Part shown: piece by piece, positions 57,721 through 63,451 of the stretch
How positions within the stretch are numbered: position 1 is the first letter of the stretch
How the letters are laid out: every line of letters begins with the position of its first letter
From: a virus
DNA length: 63,451 bases
Virus record (IMG/VR): IMGVR_UViG_3300007960_000021
Location: 1 to 63,451 of that record
Direction: 5' to 3' (one strand)
Made by a program: the position numbers and the translations under genes
Notes under the pieces: generated by a model
The model's database searches: none
Told to the model about the DNA's origin: nothing
The model's input: the letters and a program-made list of their open reading frames with translations, nothing else

Positions 57721-58047
57721 ATGTCCAGCAGCAACAGCAGCAACCGCGTCGTCGTCGAATTCGTCAGCATCCCGGTCAGCGAAGTGCGTGTCGTTTCGCC
57801 GGAGATGGTTGAAGTTACGGATCGACAGAAAAACGTCCGCCTCTCGCTTCGTACGATCGGCGGCAACATCAAGCACCTCTATGCGAGGAGTTACAAGACG
57901 GACGGGGAGTTCGCAGTAGTCGTAACCGAGGATGCGTGTCGTTACCGGCGTGCTCGGATCATCGACGCGAAGGAAAGGGCAGACGGAGTAATCGTCCGCA
58001 CGCTTCGCATTCCGGCCGACGGAATCGTCAAGGTCGTCAGTGCGTGA
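57721..58047 (+). CDS. Small protein with shared C-terminal domain, 108 residues
   Basis: The start at 57721 has CGAGGAG upstream; the frame opens earlier but has no other good start. The C-terminal 65 residues (LRTIGGNIKHLYARS, then RYRRARIIDA and TLRIPADGIVKVV) are clearly related to the last 70 residues of the next protein. Function unknown. A TGCGTGNNGT copy overlaps its stop codon. Confidence 0.6.
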   Translation: MSSSNSSNRVVVEFVSIPVSEVRVVSPEMVEVTDRQKNVRLSLRTIGGNIKHLYARSYKTDGEFAVVVTEDACRYRRARIIDAKERADGVIVRTLRIPADGIVKVVSA

Positions 58048-58073
58048 AGTTCCGGAGGCTTTGTTTGAGTTCA

Positions 58074-58110
58074 GCGACGCGGGGCGTTATCCCCGCGTCG
58101 CTTCGTTTTT
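58074..58110 (+). terminator. Rho-independent terminator
   Basis: Perfect 11-base arms GCGACGCGGGG and CCCCGCGTCGC around CGTTAT, then TTCGTTTTT. Confidence 0.9.
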
Positions 58111-58143
58111 AGTTTTCAGTTTTCTATGCGAGGAATTACAGCG

Positions 58144-59301
58144 ATGGCAAAGGCAACCAAGAGCAGCAGCGGCACCGTCAATGCGATGAATCTCACCGTC
58201 AAGGCGGTCAAGGTAAACAAACGGCTCAGCCGCGAGACTGATTGCTTCAGTGCGAGCATTTACCTCGACGGCAAGAAGGTCGGGACGGTTATCAACGAAG
58301 GATCGGGCGGCCCGAACTTCTATGAGTGGAGTTCGCAATCGCAAGGCCGCGACATTGAAGCATTTGCAAAGTCGATCGGCAAGTTTCAATTCGGCGAGGG
58401 AGAGGACGCCTTTGAGTTGAGTTACGACCTCGACCTCCTGATTGAAGACATCATCTGTGGCGAGACGGCGCAGCAAGTCGTCGATAAAGTCGCGCAGTAC
58501 AACGCCAGCAAGAGCAAGAGCAAGAAGTCCGAAGTGAGTGAAGTTTCCGTTTCCAAGTCCAAGTCCAAGAAGGGGAATGAGATGAGTTCCAAGTCCAAGT
58601 CGTCCGCTACCGTTACCGTTTCCGAGTCCAAGAGCAAGAAGGAAGACAAGATGACCAAGACTGAGACCGCAGTGAGTGTCGTTTCCGCCCGCGATGGCAT
58701 CATCGAACGGCTCGCCGCAGAGTTCGCGCCGCATGAATTCCACTTGTCCAGCAATCCGGAATCGCGACGCGCCAAGAAGATCGACGACGTCGGCCCCGTC
58801 TACTTGTGGGACGACAATGCCGCAGTGCGTGACGTTATGGGCCAATTGACGATCGACGGCACGGTCACGAAGCCGCAGATCACGGATGAACTCACGGAAG
58901 AGGCGTTCACGACGTACAAGAAGTGCGTGAAGTACTTCCTCGCTTGCCGCGAGGAACTCGTCGGAGAGGACGCCGACACAGTCGGAGAGTACGTAGCGGC
59001 GGATGATGATGCTGCTGCTGCTGAGCACTCCCCTCGGCACACCTACCGAGTTCCCGAACCGGAACTGGGTGAAGTTAGCCGAGAGAAGGCCGACGTCACG
59101 GTTACGATTCGCACGATCGGCGGGAACACCAAGAACTTCCGTGCGATGAGTTTCGTCCAAGGTGAGGAGGTTTGCGTAGTCGAAACGAAGGACACGGAGT
59201 TCAAGTTCCGCCGGGCGCGCACGATCGACGTGCGTGACGTTAAGGGCGAGAAGGTCCGCCGTCTCCGCATTCCGGCCGACGCAATCGTCCGCGTCGGCTA
59301 G
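58144..59301 (+). CDS. Hypothetical protein with SKSK linker, 385 residues
   Basis: Residues 1-115 are an alpha/beta domain (MNLTVKAVKVNKRLSRETD). Residues 118-180 are a low-complexity Ser/Lys/Glu linker with repeated SKSKSKK. Residues 180-280 are another domain (GIIERLAAEFAPHEFHLSS). Residues 315-385 match the protein encoded just upstream (VTIRTIGGNTKNFRAMSF, then FRRARTIDV, and RRLRIPADAIV). The start at 58144 follows AGGAATTACAGCG. Function unknown. Confidence 0.6.
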   Translation: MAKATKSSSGTVNAMNLTVKAVKVNKRLSRETDCFSASIYLDGKKVGTVINEGSGGPNFYEWSSQSQGRDIEAFAKSIGKFQFGEGEDAFELSYDLDLLIEDIICGETAQQVVDKVAQYNASKSKSKKSEVSEVSVSKSKSKKGNEMSSKSKSSATVTVSESKSKKEDKMTKTETAVSVVSARDGIIERLAAEFAPHEFHLSSNPESRRAKKIDDVGPVYLWDDNAAVRDVMGQLTIDGTVTKPQITDELTEEAFTTYKKCVKYFLACREELVGEDADTVGEYVAADDDAAAAEHSPRHTYRVPEPELGEVSREKADVTVTIRTIGGNTKNFRAMSFVQGEEVCVVETKDTEFKFRRARTIDVRDVKGEKVRRLRIPADAIVRVG

Positions 59302-59337
59302 TGCGTGTCGTTCGGCAGGGTTAGTTAGTTCGGTTAA

Positions 59338-59374
59338 GCGGCGGTCGGGTTTTCCCGGCCGCCGCTTTCGTTTT
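59338..59374 (+). terminator. Rho-independent terminator
   Basis: GCGGCGGTCGGG and CCCGGCCGCCGC pair with one mismatch around TTTT, then TTTCGTTTT. Confidence 0.88.
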
Positions 59375-59425
59375 AGCCCGACGGCAATGCGTGCAGTTGG
59401 GCGGTTTATGACAAGGGGATATGAC

Positions 59426-59887
59426 ATGCTGGCAATCGGCGAGAAAACAAGGGTTCGGGGAAGCGCTGGCAACCGATATGAAATCCGACGGGTCGAGAAG
59501 CATACGAGTCCGAGCGGATTTATGTGCTCCTGCCTTGCGTGGCGTTTCAATCCCGAACGGATGTGCAAGCACATCCAGCGATTCCGCAGCGGAGTCGAGA
59601 CCGCGAGCATGAAGGGCGTTGCGGACGAGATGCGAGATGCGGTCGGCAAGAGCGGCCGCGCGTTTCGCGTACAAGAGTCGTTCGCGGTTGACTACATGAA
59701 GGAACATGAAATCGACCGCAAGCAGTTTCCGGCCAAGGATGGCGACTTTGTGGGCGTCGTTATCGGCAAGCGGGAGTTCATCTTCTACCGATGGATGAAT
59801 GACGGCCGATGGTATCTGTTGAAGGCAGGCCGCGAGATGTACGGATATGACTCGGCGGAATCGGCCTTCAAGTACGGTCGCCGGTAG
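59426..59887 (+). CDS. SWIM-type zinc finger protein
   Basis: 153 residues. FMCSCLAWRFNPERMCKHIQR has the CxCx(n)CxH pattern of SWIM fingers, which bind DNA or protein. The other half is alpha/beta (VGVVIGKREFIFYRWMNDGRWY). ATG chosen at 59426 with AAGGGG upstream; 59408 is possible. It follows two TGCGTGNNGT copies and a terminator. Confidence 0.62.
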   Translation: MLAIGEKTRVRGSAGNRYEIRRVEKHTSPSGFMCSCLAWRFNPERMCKHIQRFRSGVETASMKGVADEMRDAVGKSGRAFRVQESFAVDYMKEHEIDRKQFPAKDGDFVGVVIGKREFIFYRWMNDGRWYLLKAGREMYGYDSAESAFKYGRR

Positions 59888-59945
59888 CAGTCCGCCAGTG
59901 CGTGTCGTTCGGTTTCAGTTTCACCGTTATCTAGGGAGTTTTCAA

Positions 59946-60377
59946 ATGTTAAATCAGAATCACTTGTTCCGCCTGTTTAAGGATGGCGTCGTCAAGGCAA
60001 CCGACAATCCTTGCGAGCAATGGGAAGCGGATGAGCTTACCGAAGCGGATGCCGTCGAAGAGTTTCGCAAGCATTGGCACTTCAACTGCGGCGGGTCGTC
60101 TCGGTTTGCGGGCATCAACGACGTCTCGTATGCCGATCTGGTTGCAGCGCTCGGCAGTCCGGAAGATGGATCGAAGCGTTCGAGTGACGGCAAGGTCACG
60201 TTCTGGTGGCACATCATCTTTGCGGACGACGATGAGGAGTATGCGATCCTCACGATTCGCAACTACAAGAGCACGAAGCGAGACAACTTCTTCAGCGTTG
60301 CATTGAACTATGGCAGCGCTGAGACCGGCTTGAGGGCTTTGCATTCGATCTTCGGCAAGAAGCGAGTCACCAGCTAG
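59946..60377 (+). CDS. Hypothetical protein, 143 residues
   Basis: MLNQNHLFRLFKDGVVKATD with later strands WWHIIFADDDEEYAILTIRNY. Alpha/beta, acidic centre. AGGGAG lies upstream. Not recognised. Confidence 0.55.
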   Translation: MLNQNHLFRLFKDGVVKATDNPCEQWEADELTEADAVEEFRKHWHFNCGGSSRFAGINDVSYADLVAALGSPEDGSKRSSDGKVTFWWHIIFADDDEEYAILTIRNYKSTKRDNFFSVALNYGSAETGLRALHSIFGKKRVTS

Positions 60378-60443
60378 GGGCGTCAGTGCGTGTCGTTACG
60401 GTTCGTTTTGTTTGTTTCACAGCTTAGACAGAGAGATTTAGCG

Positions 60444-60659
60444 ATGGCGAAGAAAGCAGTAAAGAAGGCGACGACGAAGAAGAAGCTGGTCGGCGTCACG
60501 ATGTCCGAATGGAACGGCAAGCCGATGATGATACTTGGTGATCCGGAGTCGCGGTTTCCGTTTCAATTCCAGAAGCACAAGGCGCAGTTGATCCTCGATG
60601 CCATCGAGAAGAACGGAGTCGAAGCGTTCAAGGATGCGCTACGCAAGGTCATTGGCTGA
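60444..60659 (+). CDS. Small basic protein, 71 residues
   Basis: N-terminus MAKKAVKKATTKKKL is Lys-rich; the rest is a small alpha/beta unit (MILGDPESRFPFQFQKHKAQ). Resembles small phage DNA-binding or basic proteins. The real start is after GAGAGATTTAGCG. Function unknown. Confidence 0.55.
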   Translation: MAKKAVKKATTKKKLVGVTMSEWNGKPMMILGDPESRFPFQFQKHKAQLILDAIEKNGVEAFKDALRKVIG

Positions 60660-60680
60660 TCTGGCGTGCGTGACGTTACA

Positions 60681-60712
60681 GGGGCGGTCGGCAGTCCGGC
60701 CGCCCCTTTTTG
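60681..60712 (+). terminator. Rho-independent terminator
   Basis: GGGGCGGTCGG and CCGGCCGCCCC pair with one mismatch around CAGT, then TTTTTG. A TGCGTGNNGT copy precedes it by a few bases. Confidence 0.85.
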
Positions 60713-60743
60713 TTTTGACATCAGTTTCCGCAGGAGAGTACAG

Positions 60744-61172
60744 ATGAACGTGACGATTAACGGCTTCGAGTTGAAGGGCGTATTGAAGAACGACTTGATA
60801 TTCCCTCAGCCGAATGCGAAGGACCCGATCGCAAGGGACTCGAAAGGGCACATGCTGATGTTCGACCTCTACTACACAAAGCGGTTTGGCTGGTGCGTGA
60901 AGACTCTCGGAATCAGCCGGGGAAAGGCGGGGCGGGAAGACCGCACCTACGGATGGTCGCTGAAAGACAACGGCTTGGTGACGATGGGCAACGGGCCGCA
61001 CGTACTCGCGAAGGCGACGGTTTATGTCCGAGAGAGTCGGCGGGAGAAGTTGGCGTTTCTGCTTGAGGCGTTTGAGACCGGCATGGTTGCGGCGTGCGAA
61101 TACCGCGACAGGCTAAGCACGAATCGAGCGCGGGGCCGGGCGCGTCGCGCGTCATGGCCGTCGTGGATGTAG
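60744..61172 (+). CDS. Hypothetical protein, 142 residues
   Basis: AGGAGAG precedes the ATG. Beta-rich N-terminus (MNVTINGFELKGVLKNDLIF) and an Arg-rich C-terminus (STNRARGRARRASWPSWM). Unrecognised. Confidence 0.55.
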   Translation: MNVTINGFELKGVLKNDLIFPQPNAKDPIARDSKGHMLMFDLYYTKRFGWCVKTLGISRGKAGREDRTYGWSLKDNGLVTMGNGPHVLAKATVYVRESRREKLAFLLEAFETGMVAACEYRDRLSTNRARGRARRASWPSWM

Positions 61173-61173
61173 C

Positions 61174-61189
61174 GTCTCAGTAATGAGAC
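61174..61189. repeat. Dispersed palindrome copy 13 (exact, reverse)
   Basis: GTCTCAGTAATGAGAC, starting one base after the previous stop, in the 57-base gap before the GHKL gene. Confidence 0.85.
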
Positions 61190-61229
61190 AGGCGTAGTTT
61201 TGTTTCCAGCGTGCAGTTAGGGGTTCAAG

Positions 61230-62687
61230 ATGGCACACATCACAATTGGTCCGGAGTTCTTTGCAAAGGCGAAGAACGACTACGGATGCTGGCAATGGGC
61301 GATCGTCCGAGAGTTCATGCAGAACTGCATGGACGCGCCAAGGACTTCGTCTATCGAGGTCGGCATTGAAGAGAAGGTCATTGACGGACATGACAAGACC
61401 GTATTGACCGTCGCCAACAACGGGGAGCCGATGTCGCGTGACGTTCTCGTCGATAAGCTGCTGGCACTCGGCGGAAGCGCCAAGGCGGCCGGTTCGGTTG
61501 GCGGATTTGGCAAGGCAAAAGAGATTTTGTACTTTTGCCACGACTCGTACCAGATCGAGACGGGCACGTTTGCCGTACTCGGAAGAGGCGCGGAGTACGA
61601 GATTGACGAAATTCCGATGCTCAAGGGGACGAGGAGTACCGTCGTCATTGACGGCGCGGTGAAGGCGAGTCTGATTGCGATGTTCGACAGGTTCGCAGAC
61701 GAATGCTACTGGCAAGGCTCATTGACGGTCGATGGAACTCGCCTCCATTGCAAGAGGGACGTCGGCGAGAACGTCAGGACTTATGATTGGGGCGAGGTCT
61801 TCGCCGCAGACATGGAGTCCCCGGAGGATGACGGTCGGCTGCTAGTCAGGATTGACGGGAAGCCGATGTTTCGCCGCTCGATCAGGGCAGCGAAGGACGT
61901 CATTGTCGAGTTGAGCCAGGACTCCGTAATCGTACTCCAGTCGTCGCGGGACTCGATGAAGTATCAATACCAGCAAGAACTCAATTGTTTCATTGAGGAG
62001 ATTGCGATTGACACTTCGTCGTCTCTTCGCCGGAAGGACCCAGAGGTTACGGTTTATGCTGGCGACAAGCTTGGGCTCACCATCCCCGACGGCGTTGACG
62101 CAAGGGCGGAAATGGCGTTCCTGATTGAGCATTTGCCGAAGGCGGACTTCCGCAGGCAGGTTGCGATTGCTGCGAGCAGTTCTCAGCAAGTCAAGGCCAC
62201 GGCTGTCAGGGTCTCTTCGCTTGGACATGAGTTCATCCTCAAAAACTCGTTCAAAGGCGCGACTCCGATGGGATACGCGCCGGATGAATTCAACCGTTAC
62301 GCTCGGAGCGTCGCGTTAAGTTGGACTCGCATCATGCTCCTTATCTGGAAGCTGTTCGACGAGCAGCTTGACTTCTCGGTTGGGTTCATCTTTGATCCAG
62401 ACCGAGTCGCAGAGTACGACAGGGATGCTGTCAATGGCCGCGTGTTCTATATCAATCCGTTTGAGACGGGAGAGGAGGGATACGAGAAGAGGATTTCCAG
62501 ATGGTCGCTAACGACTCGGCATAAATGGGAGATGCTGGCGACGGCAGGGCACGAGTATTGCCATTATGCCGGGTTTGACTATCACGACGAATCGTTCACC
62601 AGCTACTACACGTTGAAGGTCGAGCCGGTACTTCACCATCACTCGGCAGAGTTTGCGAAGTGTTTTAAGAATCCGCGTTCCAAGTAG
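61230..62687 (+). CDS. GHKL ATPase-HExxH metalloprotease-like fusion
   Basis: 485 residues. The first 200 residues fit the GHKL/HSP90 ATPase fold: IVREFMQNCMDA (N box, residues 26-37), VLTVANNGEPM (G1 box, with Asn where Asp is usual) and GGFGKAKEI (G2 box near 90). The middle (residues 200-400) is alpha/beta with a helix. At residues 445-460 GHEYCHYAGFDYHDE contains HExxH, with possible third ligands (His or Glu) soon after. The two domains in one protein are unusual. ATP-driven conformational change coupled to a protease is suggested. It may be a phage anti-host or anti-defence protein (inference). Confidence 0.65.
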   Translation: MAHITIGPEFFAKAKNDYGCWQWAIVREFMQNCMDAPRTSSIEVGIEEKVIDGHDKTVLTVANNGEPMSRDVLVDKLLALGGSAKAAGSVGGFGKAKEILYFCHDSYQIETGTFAVLGRGAEYEIDEIPMLKGTRSTVVIDGAVKASLIAMFDRFADECYWQGSLTVDGTRLHCKRDVGENVRTYDWGEVFAADMESPEDDGRLLVRIDGKPMFRRSIRAAKDVIVELSQDSVIVLQSSRDSMKYQYQQELNCFIEEIAIDTSSSLRRKDPEVTVYAGDKLGLTIPDGVDARAEMAFLIEHLPKADFRRQVAIAASSSQQVKATAVRVSSLGHEFILKNSFKGATPMGYAPDEFNRYARSVALSWTRIMLLIWKLFDEQLDFSVGFIFDPDRVAEYDRDAVNGRVFYINPFETGEEGYEKRISRWSLTTRHKWEMLATAGHEYCHYAGFDYHDESFTSYYTLKVEPVLHHHSAEFAKCFKNPRSK

Positions 62688-62707
62688 TTTCAGTTTTGGA
62701 GATGGAC

Positions 62708-63379
62708 ATGAAGACGATCGAGAAGCGACAACTCACGAATCCCCGCGACGGCAAGGTCATTTTGACCGACATGGACGACGTAGCGGCGATTACCGAACTG
62801 CGTGCAGTTCCAGGGGAGTTCCCGAAGAGTTTGATTACGTCCTTCGACACAAAGGGCAGGCTCTCGGAGTCTCAATGGTTCTGGGCGCACAAGCTTGTCC
62901 TCGACAACCGCCGCAAGGCGTCAAGCGTTTCGTCTGGCGGCGATATGCTCAAGCCGGGGTCGCACGCCAGAATCTCGCAGCTCTTTGACACGGCGGCGGA
63001 AGGCGGACTGAAGCGTCCCCGCATCACCATTCGGCACAACGAGCATGAGCTTCTGTTTACCATTGCCGGATCGGGGTCGAAGTTTCCCGGCGCCGTCAAC
63101 GTCATGTCGCCGGGAGCGTTTGGAGAGCGGACTTGGTTCGGGCGGCTTCTTGACAGCGACTTGCTCCACCGGAGCGCGGATTGCACGGACGCAATCGCAG
63201 GGATCGTCGCGGAGTTCGCGGATGACCCGATTGAGTTCGCGGCGACGCACGGAAGGCGATCGGGGTTCTGCTGCTTTTGCGGCAGAGAGTTGACGACCGA
63301 CGAGAGCACTTCGGTCGGATATGGCCCGGTATGCGCCGAGCGATGGGGGCTTCCTTGGGGGAGCAAGACGGCGAGCTAG
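62708..63379 (+). CDS. DUF6011-like zinc protein
   Basis: 223 residues. The last 35 residues (FCCFCGRELTTDES, then GYGPVCAERWGLPW) form the four-Cys signature of DUF6011. The first 180 residues have a separate unknown domain with TDMDDVAAITELRAVPG. The ATG at 62708 is six bases after GGAG. A TGCGTGNNGT copy is in the gene. Confidence 0.6.
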   Translation: MKTIEKRQLTNPRDGKVILTDMDDVAAITELRAVPGEFPKSLITSFDTKGRLSESQWFWAHKLVLDNRRKASSVSSGGDMLKPGSHARISQLFDTAAEGGLKRPRITIRHNEHELLFTIAGSGSKFPGAVNVMSPGAFGERTWFGRLLDSDLLHRSADCTDAIAGIVAEFADDPIEFAATHGRRSGFCCFCGRELTTDESTSVGYGPVCAERWGLPWGSKTAS

Positions 63380-63434
63380 TTGGTACAATTACTTGGTTTC
63401 GTTTCGCGTGTTCTTTAGCAAAAGGGGTTAGCGA

Positions 63435-63451
63435 TGGCAGTTGGCGAGAAG
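63435..63451 (+). CDS. Truncated gene at the right edge
   Basis: AAAAGGGG precedes an ATG that reads MAVGEK before the window ends. A TGG-TACAAT extended -10 box at 63381-63389 may start its message. The product cannot be named. Confidence 0.45.

Larger units (their letters stand above)
56801..62809. repeat. TGCGTGNNGT motif family (14 copies)
   Basis: Copies of (G/A/C)TGCGTGNNGT(T/A) start at 56801, 57361, 57447, 57622, 57784, 58040, 58825, 59230, 59301, 59387, 59898, 60386, 60666 and 62798; a shorter form is at 61209. The NN pair is AC, TC, AA or CA. All are on the + strand. Each gap between genes from 58.0 to 61.2 kb has one, starting at or just after the stop codon. Three or more lie inside genes. 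Confidence 0.6.

Overview
The window is a 63.5 kb piece of a double-stranded DNA tailed bacteriophage, free or integrated. Nearly every convincing gene is on the + strand, genes are tightly packed with many ATGA/TGATG overlaps, and a full set of phage head, tail, recombination and replication genes is present. The terminase is cut by the left edge and a gene is cut by the right edge. No integrase or host flank is visible. The head genes are of the Mu/lambda-capsid type (gpI-like protease-scaffold, D-like decoration protein, gpE-like capsid, gp36-like, gpG-like and gpF-like proteins). The tail has a tape-measure-like gene but no sheath gene that I recognise, so a siphovirus is most likely. The host is a GC-rich bacterium with sigma70-like promoters. 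Secreted CxxCH proteins, a sulfotransferase and a metzincin make Planctomycetota a guess only.

Layout: 0-10 kb holds terL, an HTH protein, small membrane and zinc-ribbon proteins, RecU, a second PD-(D/E)XK-like nuclease, a MazG-like enzyme, an XRE regulator and a small promoter-to-terminator unit that looks like an sRNA. 10-22 kb is head and tail morphogenesis. 22.3-37.4 kb is an unusual block: the portal is not beside the terminase but heads a 1493-residue fusion (portal, 2H phosphoesterase, ADP-ribosyltransferase). It is followed by a second ART protein, a topoisomerase IB, a GNAT acetyltransferase with a histone-H1-like segment, a sulfotransferase, two further proteins, and a gpF-like minor head protein fused to a third ART. 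Six copies of one short Ala/Lys-rich motif and a recurring (V/I)-(R/K)-(F/M/L)-(A/G/S) junction link most of these proteins. I read this as a set of effectors packaged with, and perhaps processed in, the phage head. 37.4-44.7 kb has a tail protein and then a unit with its own promoter and terminator encoding a metzincin-type protease, two secreted CxxCH proteins and a small secreted protein.

44.7-52.7 kb is the early/replication module, opened by a promoter with an overlapping palindromic operator and an XRE gene: RecE-like nuclease, RecT, SbcC-like ATPase, SF2 helicase, two HNH proteins and a TOPRIM primase. 52.7-56.3 kb is a second structural group including a protein with twelve 24-residue repeats. 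56.3-57.7 kb has no gene but has a strong promoter, an operator-like palindrome and many hairpins; it may make a long structured RNA. 57.7-63.4 kb holds small genes of mostly unknown function and a GHKL-ATPase/HExxH fusion, with the 12-base motif TGCGTGNNGT in nearly every gap.

A 16-bp palindrome, GTCTCATTACTGAGAC, occurs 13 times across the window in both orientations and in at least three reading frames. It is probably a genome-wide binding site for a phage regulator or partition protein.
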